64,000 bases of DNA from Geomonas anaerohicana (GTDB lineage: Bacteria; Desulfobacterota; Desulfuromonadia; Geobacterales; Geobacteraceae), in assembly GCF_016458305.1 (NCBI RefSeq), contig NZ_JAEMHL010000003.1:248001-312000 (forward strand), read 5' to 3'. Made by a program: the position numbers and the translations under genes. Positions within the stretch are counted from its first letter, which is position 1, and each line of letters opens with the position of its first letter. Under the pieces are notes generated by a model. The model worked only from the letters and a program-made list of their open reading frames with translations, ran no database searches and was not told where the DNA came from. Of this stretch, positions 25,282 through 34,872 are shown in pieces.

Positions 25282-27357
25282 ATGAAAATGACTCTCGAAA
25301 AACGCATCTTACTGTTTTCCTTCCTGATCCTCTTCCTCACCATCTTCATTGGTTCCGGTATGGACATAATGGCGTTGCGCAAGGACCAGGTGAACGCACT
25401 CAGTCTGCGTTCCAAGGGACTTGCCGTCGCTCTCAAATCCAACATCGAGAAGGTCATCAACCTCGGTCTGGAATTGAAGGACATGACCGGTGTCTCCGAG
25501 AAGTGCCGTGAGATCATCGAGGGGAACCCGGACATCGCCTACTGCGTGGTGACCGAACTGAACGGCAAGGTGCTCTTCGCCAGCGATCCCCGCTTCATGA
25601 CCATGCCCATCAAGGAGTCCCAGAAGGAAGAGGCGCGGCTTGGAGAAGAACCGGTCTACAAGCGCCGCATCACCATGACCGTGGACGGATCGAGCAACTC
25701 CTACTACGACAACGCCGTGATGGTGATGAGCCCCTACGGCAAGCCTCTGGCTCAGGCCCACGTCGGCTTCAGCGACCAGGTCGTCTTCGACAAGATGAAG
25801 GGGATGGTGCTGAAGACCCTGTTCCTCCTGGCGATCTCCCTGGTCACCTCCTTTACCCTGATCATGCTCTTCATGAAGAGATACGTGATGCAGCCTATCT
25901 CCATGCTGCTCAAGGGGGTGAAGCAGATTTCCGAGGGGGCCTTCGACACCCACATCGGCGAGGTGCAGGTCTACGAGTTCAACGAGCTGGCCAGAAACGT
26001 CAACATCATGTCCCAGTTCCTGAAAAACAGGGACGCCGAAATCAAGAAGAACTACCAGGACATGGAGCGTACCTTCGACGAGCTGCAGGCCTCCTACCGC
26101 AAGCTGGAGAAGCTCTCCGCCGACCTGGAACGCTCCGAGGAACTGTACAAGTCGCTCATGGAGGACGCGAGCGACGCCATCGTGGTCATCGGCTCCGACG
26201 AGTGCATCCGGATGGTCAACAAGATGGCGGAGGAGTTCTTCGGCTACGAGGCGAAGGAACTGGTGGGGCTGCCGCTTACCAAGATGCTCCTCCTTTTGAA
26301 CATCAGCAACATCCCCAAGGTGCACCGGATCTTCCGGGAGGCGGCCGAAGGGGCGCACATCGCCGAGGAGATGCAGCTTTCCCGCAAGGAGGGGGGCGCC
26401 ATGGTCGCCATGCTGCACGCCTCCAGCATCAAGAGCGGTTCCGAGACCCTGGTGCAGGCGATCTTCCGCGACGTGACTCGCGAGCGCGAGATCATCCTCA
26501 ACCTGGAGAAGAGCTCCGCCGACCTCGCGCGCCTGAACCGGATGAAGGACTCCTTCCTGGGGCTCGCCTCGCACGAATTGAAGACCCCGCTCACCGTGAT
26601 CATGGGTTACTCCGAGCTGATCACCACCGACCTTGCCGACAAGGTGGACAAGACCGTGCTGGAGATGGTGGTCAACATCGCCAACGCCGCGGCGCGCCTG
26701 GACAACATCATCAAGGACATGGTGGACGTGTCCATGATCGACGAGAAAAGGCTGCAGCTAAAGGTCGAGGACATCCAGCTGAACCGCCTCATCGAGGCGA
26801 GCGTCAATGAGCTGCGCTTCTTCTTCTCCATGCGCAAGCAGGAGGTGGTGCTCAGCCTGGACGAATCGCTCCCCACCATCCGAGGCGACGCACTGCGCCT
26901 CATGCAGCTTCTCTCCAACATCCTGGGCAACGCCATCAAGTTCACCCCCGACGGCGGCCGCATCACGGTCAGCACCTCCGCCAAGTACCTGCTGCGCGGG
27001 CCGGCCGGCGCCGACGAGCACCAGCCGGGGCGGGAGCACCACCTGTTCCTGGAGATCACCGTAACCGACACCGGTATCGGCATCGATCGCGAGGACCAGT
27101 TGCGCGTCTTCGACAAGTTCTACGAAGTGGGCAACATCCAGGAACATTCCAGCGGCAAGGTCGCCTTCAAGGCGAAAGGTGCGGGGCTCGGCCTCTCCAT
27201 CGCCAAGGGGATCGTCGACATGCACGGCGGCGAGATCTGGGTGGAATCGACCGGCTACAATCCGGACCGCTTCCCCGGCTCCACCTTCCACATCCTGCTC
27301 CCCGTTTCCCCCGGGCTGAACGAGGGAACCACGGACTACAGCAGGCTTTTGCGTTAA
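25282..27357 (+). CDS. Membrane sensor histidine kinase (Cache-like, HAMP, PAS)
   Basis: A 691-residue kinase. TM1 is at residues 7-30, a periplasmic Cache-like sensor covers about 35-175, and TM2 is near 178-198. HAMP follows (PISMLLKGVKQISEGAFD), then a coiled coil, PAS (about 290-405), HisKA with His431 (GLASHELKTPL), and HATPase (LLSNILGNAIKF, DTGIGI, GAGLGLSIAKG). The partner regulator is not adjacent. The ligand of the sensor domain is unknown. It is divergent from gap. Confidence 0.88.
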   Translation: MKMTLEKRILLFSFLILFLTIFIGSGMDIMALRKDQVNALSLRSKGLAVALKSNIEKVINLGLELKDMTGVSEKCREIIEGNPDIAYCVVTELNGKVLFASDPRFMTMPIKESQKEEARLGEEPVYKRRITMTVDGSSNSYYDNAVMVMSPYGKPLAQAHVGFSDQVVFDKMKGMVLKTLFLLAISLVTSFTLIMLFMKRYVMQPISMLLKGVKQISEGAFDTHIGEVQVYEFNELARNVNIMSQFLKNRDAEIKKNYQDMERTFDELQASYRKLEKLSADLERSEELYKSLMEDASDAIVVIGSDECIRMVNKMAEEFFGYEAKELVGLPLTKMLLLLNISNIPKVHRIFREAAEGAHIAEEMQLSRKEGGAMVAMLHASSIKSGSETLVQAIFRDVTREREIILNLEKSSADLARLNRMKDSFLGLASHELKTPLTVIMGYSELITTDLADKVDKTVLEMVVNIANAAARLDNIIKDMVDVSMIDEKRLQLKVEDIQLNRLIEASVNELRFFFSMRKQEVVLSLDESLPTIRGDALRLMQLLSNILGNAIKFTPDGGRITVSTSAKYLLRGPAGADEHQPGREHHLFLEITVTDTGIGIDREDQLRVFDKFYEVGNIQEHSSGKVAFKAKGAGLGLSIAKGIVDMHGGEIWVESTGYNPDRFPGSTFHILLPVSPGLNEGTTDYSRLLR

Positions 27358-27475
27358 CCAAATCTCAGCAACTTCATCTTGAATCTGCCGACCAACTCCT
27401 GTATAAAAATAAGGTTTTTCTGCCGTTCATGAGTCCCCGTTGCCGGGGTGATTCACGCTTAGTTTGGAGGGATGC

Positions 27476-28246
27476 ATGAGGCTCAGCCTCTTGGCAAGTG
27501 GCAGCAAGGGGAACTCCCTTTTTATGGAAACCGATTCCTGCCGTTTGCTGATCGATGCCGGCCTCTCCGGTCGGGAGACCACCAACCGGCTCGCCTCCAT
27601 CGGCGTCGACGCCGCCACCCTGGACGGCATCCTGGTCACCCACGAGCACACCGACCATATCCGCAGCGTCGGCACGCTGGCCCGGCGTCTGAAGATCCCG
27701 GTGCTCGGTTCGAGCCGGATGCTGCAGGCGGCGCACCACGTCATCGGCAAGGTCGAGTCCATCGAGTTCGAAGCCGGCGCGCCCTTCACCTTCAAGGGGA
27801 TCTCCATCGATCCCTTCCCGGTGACGCACGATGCCTGCGACCCGGTCGGCTTCCGGATCGAGAGTGGCGAGGGGTGCATCGGCTTTGCCACCGACCTCGG
27901 CATCGCCACCCGGCTCACCCAGGAGAAGCTGAAGGGGTGCCGCGCGCTGGTGCTGGAATTCAACCACGACGAGCAGATGCTGCAGGACGGGCCCTATCCG
28001 TGGCACCTCAAGCAGCGCATCCGCTCCCGCCACGGGCACCTCTCCAACGCCGAGGGGGCGAACCTTTTGGAGGAACTTCTGCACGGCGACCTGCAGGGGG
28101 TCTTTCTCTCCCATCTCTCCGAGGTGAATAACGATCCGGCGCTGGCGCTTGCCGCCGCGCGCGGGCTTTTGAGCCGCCAGAACCTGTGCGGGCCGGACCT
28201 CTTCCTGGGGTGCCAGCACCAGGTAAGCGGCGTATTCTCAGCGTGA
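27476..28246 (+). CDS. MBL-fold metallo-hydrolase (YycJ/WalJ-like)
   Basis: A 256-residue metallo-beta-lactamase-fold protein. The start at 27476 (MRLSLLASGSKGNS) follows GGAGGG; a start at 27464 would precede that site. Metal ligands are in THEHTDH (about residue 55), with the distal His in the LSHLSEVNND segment near the C-terminus. This subgroup resembles WalJ/YycJ, which has 5'-exonuclease activity, rather than beta-lactamases. The substrate is not certain. Confidence 0.85.
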   Translation: MRLSLLASGSKGNSLFMETDSCRLLIDAGLSGRETTNRLASIGVDAATLDGILVTHEHTDHIRSVGTLARRLKIPVLGSSRMLQAAHHVIGKVESIEFEAGAPFTFKGISIDPFPVTHDACDPVGFRIESGEGCIGFATDLGIATRLTQEKLKGCRALVLEFNHDEQMLQDGPYPWHLKQRIRSRHGHLSNAEGANLLEELLHGDLQGVFLSHLSEVNNDPALALAAARGLLSRQNLCGPDLFLGCQHQVSGVFSA

Positions 28247-28255
28247 TTCTCGCAA

Positions 28256-28304
28256 CCCCTGGTAAAGGGGACAGGCACCTTCGGAGCCAGTCCCCTTACC
28301 AGGG
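28256..28304. repeat. R3 intergenic hairpin repeat (GTGCCTGTCCC type), copy 1
   Basis: A single long hairpin: CCCCTGGTAA...GGGGAC...GGC pairs with GCC...GTCCCC...TTACCAGGGG. Its core (GGGGACAGGCACC / GGAGCCAGTCCCC) recurs at 44467-44587 and 55752-55858. It lies between the MBL gene and purB. Confidence 0.75.
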
Positions 28305-28359
28305 GATGCACCTGTTTTGGCCATAAAAAATCAGACAATTCAGCAAGGGGGAAGAATTC

Positions 28360-29655
28360 GTGATCGAACGTTACAGCCGTCCTGAAATGACCCGCATCTG
28401 GGAACCCGAGAACCGCTATGCCAAGTGGCTCGAGATAGAGATCTACGCCTGCGAGGCCCACGCCGAGATGGGGCGCATCCCGAAAGAGGCGGTAGCCCGC
28501 ATCAGGGCCAAGGCGAGCTTCGACGTGCCGCGCATCGACGAGATCGAGCGCACCGTGAAGCACGACGTCATCGCGTTCCTCACCTCGGTTGCCGACTACA
28601 TCGGCGATGACTCCCGCTTCGTACACCTCGGCCTCACTTCCTCCGACATCCTCGACACCTCCTTCGCCATGCTCCTCAAGGAAGCGGGCGAACTGATCAT
28701 CTCCGACATCAAGCGCCTCATGGCCGTGATCAAGACCCGGGCTTTCGAGCACAAGATGACCCCGCAGATGGGCCGCTCCCACGGCATCCACGCCGAGCCG
28801 GTCACCTTCGGCCTCAAGATGGCCCTCTGGTACGACGAGATGGCCAGGAACCTCAAGCGCATGGAAGCTGCCCTGGAGACCATCTCCTACGGCAAGATCT
28901 CCGGCGCCGTCGGCACCTTCGCCAACATCGACCCGCAGGTCGAGGAGTACGTCTGCAAGAAGGCAGGCTTGAAGCCCGCTCCCTGCTCCACCCAGGTGCT
29001 GCAGCGCGACCGTCACGCCGAGTACTTCACCACCCTCGCCATCATCGCTTCCTCCATCGAGAAGTTCGCCGTCGAGATCAGGCACCTGCAGAGGACCGAG
29101 GTGCTCGAGGCCGAGGAGTTCTTCAGCAAAGGGCAGAAGGGCTCTTCCGCCATGCCGCACAAGAGGAACCCGGTCCTGTCCGAGAACCTGACCGGCCTGG
29201 CCCGCCTGATGCGCGGCTACGCCCTTTCCGCCATCGAGAACGTGCCGCTGTGGCACGAGCGTGACATCTCCCACTCCTCCGTTGAGCGCATCATCGGCCC
29301 GGACGCGACCGTCACCCTGGACTTCATGCTCAACCGCGCCATCGGCCTCATCGAGAACCTGGTGGTTTACCCGGAAAACATGATGCGCAACCTGAACCAG
29401 ATGCGCGGCCTGATCTTCTCCCAGCGCGTGCTTTTAAAGCTCGCCGAGGCGGGGGCTTCCCGCGAGAAGGCCTACGCCCTGGTGCAGAGAAACGCCATGA
29501 AGGTGTGGGAAGAGGGCAAGGACTTCCAGACCGAGCTTTTGAACGACGAGGAAGTGACTTCGTTCCTGCCGGCCGAAGAGATCAAGGAAGCGTTCGATCT
29601 CGGTTACCACATGAAGCACGTCGACACCATTTTCACGAGGGTCTTTGGTGGATAG
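28360..29655 (+). CDS. purB: Adenylosuccinate lyase
   Basis: A 431-residue fumarase/aspartase superfamily enzyme acting twice in purine synthesis (SAICAR and adenylosuccinate cleavage). Seen: SDILDTSFA substrate segment, [10 protein letters not shown] catalytic His region, and the flexible signature loop [12 protein letters not shown]. The start is a GTG after AAGGGGGAAG. It opens a run of purine genes that contains an unrelated mscS-like gene next. Confidence 0.96.
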   Translation: MIERYSRPEMTRIWEPENRYAKWLEIEIYACEAHAEMGRIPKEAVARIRAKASFDVPRIDEIERTVKHDVIAFLTSVADYIGDDSRFVHLGLTSSDILDTSFAMLLKEAGELIISDIKRLMAVIKTRAFEHKMTPQMGRSHGIHAEPVTFGLKMALWYDEMARNLKRMEAALETISYGKISGAVGTFANIDPQVEEYVCKKAGLKPAPCSTQVLQRDRHAEYFTTLAIIASSIEKFAVEIRHLQRTEVLEAEEFFSKGQKGSSAMPHKRNPVLSENLTGLARLMRGYALSAIENVPLWHERDISHSSVERIIGPDATVTLDFMLNRAIGLIENLVVYPENMMRNLNQMRGLIFSQRVLLKLAEAGASREKAYALVQRNAMKVWEEGKDFQTELLNDEEVTSFLPAEEIKEAFDLGYHMKHVDTIFTRVFGG

Positions 29656-30736
29656 CCTCCTCTACTACCTGAAACCGGACGAGATGGACCCGTTCTATCT
29701 CTTCTGGGCCAAGCAGGCGTTGATTTCCGTCGTCATCTTCGCCGTCTTCTACCTCCTCTCCAGGCTCCTGCAGGTGCTGATCGCCAAGATCGGCACCCGC
29801 CTGTGCGCCGCCACGGAGACGGACCTCGACGACAGGATCCTCGAGCGGGTCTCCGGACCCGCCATGCTCCTGGTCAACTGCGCGGGCCTCTACCTGGCCA
29901 TCAGGCGTCTGCCGCTGCACGACAAGGTCGGCGTCGCCGCCTCCGGTCTTTTGTTCGTGGTGAACATCACCATCCTCACCGTCATCGCCTACCGGGTGCT
30001 GGACGAACTCCTCAAGGCGTACGGGGCGCGGGTGGCCGGGGCCGAGGTGAGCCGCCAGATCATGCCGCTGGTGGAGAAGCTTTGCACCATCTTCCTGGTG
30101 GTCACCGCGCTCATCATCACCCTCAAGCACTTCAACTACGACATCCTGTCGCTGGTCACCGCCCTGGGCGTCGGCTCCCTGGCCATCGGCCTTGCCGCCA
30201 AGGACACCCTGGCCAACATGGTGTCCGGTTTCACGCTCATGATCGACCGTCCCTTCCGGATCGGCGACCGCATCCAACTGGGCGCCCAGGTGGGGGACGT
30301 CATCGACATCGGTCTCAGGAGCACCAAGATCAAGGGGGCGGACAACACCTTCCTGATCATCCCGAACTCCGAGCTGTGCAACTCGACCCTGGTCAACATG
30401 GCCTTCCCTGACGTGCGGGTGAAGGGGCGGGTCAACATCGGCATCGGCTACGAATGCGACGTGGCTCGCGCCAAGGAGCTGATGGTGCAGACCGCGCTTG
30501 CCGCCCCGAGCGTGCTCAAGGAGCCCAGGCCCGAGGCCTTCTTCATGAACTTCGGCGACAGCTCGCTGAACCTCTCGCTCTTCTTCTGGGTCGCCGACTA
30601 CACCCACACCGTGGCGGCCACCGACCAGATCAACGGCGCCCTGCTGCAGTGCTTCCAGGACAACGGCATCACCATCCCGTACCCGACGCGTACGGTTATC
30701 CATGAAAAGGACACCAACAATGCCCCACAGGATTGA
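29648..30736 (+). CDS. MscS-family mechanosensitive ion channel
   Basis: A 362-residue membrane protein with three to four N-terminal helices, then the pore-lining TM3 (GVGSLAIGLAAKDTLANMVSG) and the MscS beta domain (FRIGDRIQLGAQVGDVIDIGL; TFLIIPNSEL). The start is GTG 29648 inside the end of purB, with GAGGG upstream; a TTG three bases earlier is possible. It overlaps purB by 8 bp and purL by 17 bp, so it is co-transcribed with purine genes though it likely serves osmotic relief. Confidence 0.9.
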   Translation: MDSLLYYLKPDEMDPFYLFWAKQALISVVIFAVFYLLSRLLQVLIAKIGTRLCAATETDLDDRILERVSGPAMLLVNCAGLYLAIRRLPLHDKVGVAASGLLFVVNITILTVIAYRVLDELLKAYGARVAGAEVSRQIMPLVEKLCTIFLVVTALIITLKHFNYDILSLVTALGVGSLAIGLAAKDTLANMVSGFTLMIDRPFRIGDRIQLGAQVGDVIDIGLRSTKIKGADNTFLIIPNSELCNSTLVNMAFPDVRVKGRVNIGIGYECDVARAKELMVQTALAAPSVLKEPRPEAFFMNFGDSSLNLSLFFWVADYTHTVAATDQINGALLQCFQDNGITIPYPTRTVIHEKDTNNAPQD

Positions 30737-33710
30737 GATCACCCTTAAGGACGAGGTCCGCGACCCGCGCGGTGAGCGCATCAAGCGCGAGATCGCGCAC
30801 TTCCTCCACCTTGAAGTGGCCGACGTGCGCACCATCGACGTCTACACGGTCGACGCGGCACTCTCCGCCGAGGAACTGACCCAGGTTGCCGCCGGTCCCT
30901 TTAGCGACCCGGTCATCCAGAACTATTCGATCGACAAGCCCGCTGCCACCGGTTTCGACTACCTGGTCGAGGTCGGCTTCCGTCCCGGCGTCACCGACAA
31001 CGTCGGCCGCACCGCGGGAGAGGCGATCGGCTACCTCCTGGGGCGCCCGCTGGCGGCAGGGGAGGGGGTGTACACCTCCGTGCAGTACCTGGTCTCCGGT
31101 AAGCTCGCCCAGGCCGACGCCGAGAAGATTGCCACCGGCCTTCTGTGCAACACGCTGATCCAGCGCTACCAGATTCTCGACGCGGCCACCTTCAAGGCCC
31201 AAGGGGGCGTCGCTCCCTTCGTACCCAAGGTGCAGGTCGAGGCGAAGGTCGAGGTGAACACCATCAATCTGGAAGTCTCCGACGAGGAGCTGATGCGCAT
31301 CAGCCGCGACGGCGTGCTGGCGCTCACCCTGGACGAGATGAAGATCATCCAGGCGCACTACCGCGACCCGCAGGTGGTCGAGAAGCGCAAGAGCCTGGGC
31401 CTTGGCGCGGCTCCCACCGACGTCGAGCTGGAGGCGCTGGCCCAGACCTGGTCCGAGCACTGCAAGCACAAGATCTTCTCCGCTGACGTCACCTACGACG
31501 ACGGCAGCGGGAAGACCGAGAAGATCAATTCTCTCTTCAAGAGCTACATCCAGAAGACCACCGCCGACGTGCGCGCCGCACAGGGCGACAAGGACTACTG
31601 CCTGTCGGTCTTCAAGGACAACGCGGGGGTCATCAAGTTCAACGATGACTGGTCCCTGGTCTTCAAGGTGGAGACCCACAACTCTCCGTCGGCACTGGAC
31701 CCCTACGGCGGGGCGCTGACCGGCATCGTCGGCGTCAACCGCGACCCGTTCGGCACCGGCAAGGGCGCGAAGCTCATCTTCAACACCGATGTTTTCTGCT
31801 TCGCCGATCCGTTCTACGAGAAGGAGCTCCCCAAGCGCCTCCTGCACCCGCGCCGCATCTATGAGGGCGTGGTCGAGGGCGTCGAGCACGGCGGCAACAA
31901 GAGCGGCATCCCGACCGTGAACGGCTCCCTGGTGTTCGACGAGCGCTTCGCCGGCAAGCCGCTGGTATTCTGCGGCACCGCCGGGCTCATGCCCGCCACC
32001 ATCAAGGGTGAGGCGTCGCACAAAAAGAACATCATCCCGGGCGACCTGATCGTCATGACCGGCGGCCGCATCGGCAAGGACGGCATCCACGGCGCGACCT
32101 TCTCTTCGGAAGAGCTGAACGAGAACTCGCCGGTATCCGCGGTGCAGATCGGTGACCCGATCACCCAGAAGCGGATGTTCGACTTCCTGATCCGCGCCCG
32201 CGACAAGGCGCTCTACCGCTTCATCACCGACAACGGGGCAGGGGGGCTTTCCTCCTCCATCGGCGAGATGTCCGAGGAGTGCGGCGGCTGCCAGCTCGAC
32301 CTCTCCAAGGCACCGCTCAAGTACCCGGGCCTGGCCCCGTGGGAGATCCTGATCTCCGAGGCGCAGGAAAGGATGAGCCTCGCCGTGCCCCCCGAGAAGA
32401 TCGACGAGTTCATGGACATGGCGAAACGTTACGGCGTCGAGGCTACCGTGCTCGGCACCTTCACCGATTCCGGCATCTTCCACATGCTCTACGGCGACAA
32501 GACCGTGGCCTACCTGCCGCTGTCCTTCATGCACGCGGGCCTGCCGCCGATGCAGATCCCGGCGCGTTGGGAAAAGCCGGTGCACGAGGAGCCGAAACTG
32601 GCTCCGGCAGCGGACTACACCACCGACGTAAAGGCCCTGCTGTCCTCCTTGAACATCTGCTCCAAGGAGAGCGTGGTGCGCCGCTATGACCACGAGGTCC
32701 AGGGTGGCTCCGTCGTCAAGCCGTTCACCGGTGTTGACAACGACGGCCCGTCCGACGCCGCCGTGGTGCGCCCCATCCTCGATTCCTTCGAGGGTGTCGT
32801 CGTCGGTCACGGCATCTGCCCGCGCTACAGCGACATCGACGCCTACGACATGGCGGCCAACGCCATCGACGAGGGCCTGAGGAACTACGTTGCCGTCGGC
32901 GGCTCGCTCGACCTCGTCGCCGGCCTGGACAACTTCTGCTGGTGCGATCCGGTCCTCTCCGAAAGGACCCCGGACGGTCCGTACAAGATGGCCCAGCTGG
33001 TACGCGCCAATAAGGCACTCTACGACTACTGCACCGTCTTCTCCATGCCGCTCATCTCCGGCAAGGACTCCATGAAGAACGACTTCTACGACGGCACCAC
33101 CAAGATTTCCATCCCGCCGACCCTGCTCTTCTCGGTCATCGGCAAGATGGAGGATGCCCGTCTCGCCGTGACCATGGACGTCAAGCGCGCCGGCGACCAG
33201 GTGTACCTCCTGGGCGCCACCGCCAACGAGCTGGGCGCGTCCGAGTACCTGGCGCAGAAAGGCTTTGTCGGCAACAACGTGCCCAAGGTGGACGCACAGG
33301 CGGCGCTGGCCACCTACCGCGCCTACGGTGCGGCGCTGAAGGCGGGTCTGGTTGCTTCCTGCCACGACCTCTCTGACGGCGGCCTGGCCGTTGCCGCCGC
33401 CGAGTCCGCCTTCGCCGGCGGTTTCGGCATCGAGCTCGACCTGGCGCAGGTGCCCTTCAAGGGGGACGCGGCAGAGAAGAGCGACATCGTGCTCCTGTTC
33501 TCCGAGTCCGCATCCCGCTTGCTGGTGACGGTGCGCGCCGAGAAGGTGGCCGAGTTCGAGAAGGCGATGGCCGGCACCGCCTGCGCCAAGATAGGCGCGG
33601 TGACCGCCGAGCCGACCCTGAAGGTGAAGGGGCTTGCCGGCAACGTGGTGGTGAATGCCGGCAACGCCGAGCTGAAGGCAGCCTGGCAGGAGCCGCTGAA
33701 GGACCTGTAA
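30720..33710 (+). CDS. purL: FGAM synthase: fused PurS-PurS-PurL
   Basis: A 996-residue ATP-dependent synthase making FGAM from FGAR. Residues about 3-85 (HRIEITLKDEVRDPRGERI) and 88-170 (DYLVEVGFRPGVTDNVGRT) resemble two PurS units. The remainder is PurL with TWSEHCKHK, KVETHNSPSA, and two AIRS-like halves. No glutaminase domain is attached; the glutamine amidotransferase is the separate purQ downstream. Start 30720 (MPHRIEITL) is preferred over in-frame ATG 30702. Confidence 0.93.
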   Translation: MPHRIEITLKDEVRDPRGERIKREIAHFLHLEVADVRTIDVYTVDAALSAEELTQVAAGPFSDPVIQNYSIDKPAATGFDYLVEVGFRPGVTDNVGRTAGEAIGYLLGRPLAAGEGVYTSVQYLVSGKLAQADAEKIATGLLCNTLIQRYQILDAATFKAQGGVAPFVPKVQVEAKVEVNTINLEVSDEELMRISRDGVLALTLDEMKIIQAHYRDPQVVEKRKSLGLGAAPTDVELEALAQTWSEHCKHKIFSADVTYDDGSGKTEKINSLFKSYIQKTTADVRAAQGDKDYCLSVFKDNAGVIKFNDDWSLVFKVETHNSPSALDPYGGALTGIVGVNRDPFGTGKGAKLIFNTDVFCFADPFYEKELPKRLLHPRRIYEGVVEGVEHGGNKSGIPTVNGSLVFDERFAGKPLVFCGTAGLMPATIKGEASHKKNIIPGDLIVMTGGRIGKDGIHGATFSSEELNENSPVSAVQIGDPITQKRMFDFLIRARDKALYRFITDNGAGGLSSSIGEMSEECGGCQLDLSKAPLKYPGLAPWEILISEAQERMSLAVPPEKIDEFMDMAKRYGVEATVLGTFTDSGIFHMLYGDKTVAYLPLSFMHAGLPPMQIPARWEKPVHEEPKLAPAADYTTDVKALLSSLNICSKESVVRRYDHEVQGGSVVKPFTGVDNDGPSDAAVVRPILDSFEGVVVGHGICPRYSDIDAYDMAANAIDEGLRNYVAVGGSLDLVAGLDNFCWCDPVLSERTPDGPYKMAQLVRANKALYDYCTVFSMPLISGKDSMKNDFYDGTTKISIPPTLLFSVIGKMEDARLAVTMDVKRAGDQVYLLGATANELGASEYLAQKGFVGNNVPKVDAQAALATYRAYGAALKAGLVASCHDLSDGGLAVAAAESAFAGGFGIELDLAQVPFKGDAAEKSDIVLLFSESASRLLVTVRAEKVAEFEKAMAGTACAKIGAVTAEPTLKVKGLAGNVVVNAGNAELKAAWQEPLKDL

Positions 33711-33882
33711 GCACACTTTTCCTCTCCGGACCGACTCCTCCCCCTCCCTTGACGGGAGGGGGGATGACAATCGGCCAGGAGCGGACTTCATCGCGAATCT
33801 TTTATATGCAGAAAAAAAGCGGGTTGTGCAATAATGAGGACCGTTGTGCCCGCTACTAACCATCCGATAGAGGACTTAATTG

Positions 33883-34707
33883 ATGACCAAGGCTAAAGCG
33901 CTTGTCATAACAGGCAACGGCACCAACTGCGAAACCGAGGCGGCCCACGCCTGCAAGCTGGGCGGCTTCGACGAGGCGCGCATCGCCCATATAGCTGAAC
34001 TGCTGACCGGTGAGGTCACCCTGGATGATTACCACTTCCTGAACCTGACCGGCGGCTTCCTTGACGGCGACGACCTGGGGAGCGCCAAGGCACAGGCCAA
34101 TCGCCTGCGTTACGCTACCGTGGAAGGCAAGCAGGAGCGCCTCGTTGAGCAGATCACCCGCTTCATCGCCGACGGCAAGCTGATCCTCGGCGTCTGCAAC
34201 GGGTTCCAGCTGCTGGTGAAGATGGGGATGCTCCCGGCCCTGGGCGGCAACTACCTGAATCAGACGGCGACGCTGACCTACAATGAAGGCGGCCGCTTCC
34301 AGGACCGCTGGTGCTACCTGAAGGTCGACGCCGCTTCCCCGTCCCTGTACACCCGCGGCATCGAAGGCGGCGTCTACCTCCCGGTACGCCACGGCGAAGG
34401 GAAGTTCCTGGTCGACGACGCCAAGACCCTGGAGATGATCGAGGCCAAGCATCTCTCCTGCCTCAAGTACTCCGACAAGAACTACACGGCAGCGACCATG
34501 GAGTTCCCCGAGAACCCCAACGGTTCCGTGAACGCCATCGCCGGCATCTGCGACGAGACCGGCAGGATCATGGGGCTCATGCCGCACCCGGAGGCATTCG
34601 TGCACCGCACCCAGCACCCGCGCTGGACCCGCGAGGAACTGCCGGAAGAGGGCGAAGGCCTGATCTTCTTCAAGAACGCGGCGCAGTACGTGAAAGAGAA
34701 CTTCTAG
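33883..34707 (+). CDS. purQ: FGAM synthase glutaminase subunit
   Basis: A 274-residue class I glutamine amidotransferase supplying ammonia to PurL. Catalytic Cys105 is in LILGVCNGFQLL, and the His is in MPHPEAF near residue 230. It is longer than Bacillus PurQ (about 227) and resembles the C-terminal glutaminase domain of long PurL proteins. The start is ATG 33883 after AGAGGA; a TTG at 33880 is adjacent. It is separated from purL by 172 bp, which holds a partial R2-like hairpin (33736-33764). Confidence 0.93.
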   Translation: MTKAKALVITGNGTNCETEAAHACKLGGFDEARIAHIAELLTGEVTLDDYHFLNLTGGFLDGDDLGSAKAQANRLRYATVEGKQERLVEQITRFIADGKLILGVCNGFQLLVKMGMLPALGGNYLNQTATLTYNEGGRFQDRWCYLKVDAASPSLYTRGIEGGVYLPVRHGEGKFLVDDAKTLEMIEAKHLSCLKYSDKNYTAATMEFPENPNGSVNAIAGICDETGRIMGLMPHPEAFVHRTQHPRWTREELPEEGEGLIFFKNAAQYVKENF

Positions 34708-34710
34708 TAT

Positions 34711-34803
34711 CCCCTCCCCCGGAGGGGGAGGGTCAGGGAGGGGGACAGGGCGTTTGTGCCAACAGATTCCCCCCTCCTGACCTCCCCCCTCCGGGGGGAG
34801 GAA
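34711..34803. repeat. R2 C/G-rich palindromic element, copy 1
   Basis: The left arm CCCCTCCCCCGGAGGGGGAG and the right arm CCTCCCCCCTCCGGGGGGAG flank about 40 bp. It lies between purQ and purF, inside the operon. Related copies are at 36931, 37741 and 60829. Confidence 0.85.
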
Positions 34804-34872
34804 TTGGTGGACAACCCTTCGGGGCATACAACAAGGATCGACAGGTAAGCAGTTCTTTTATAAGGAGCAGTC

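Noticed and set aside
30696-33863. A 1055-codon minus-strand open frame opposite purL
   Set aside because: It is an antisense shadow caused by codon bias in purL; composition is Gly/Val/Asp/His-rich with no domain.
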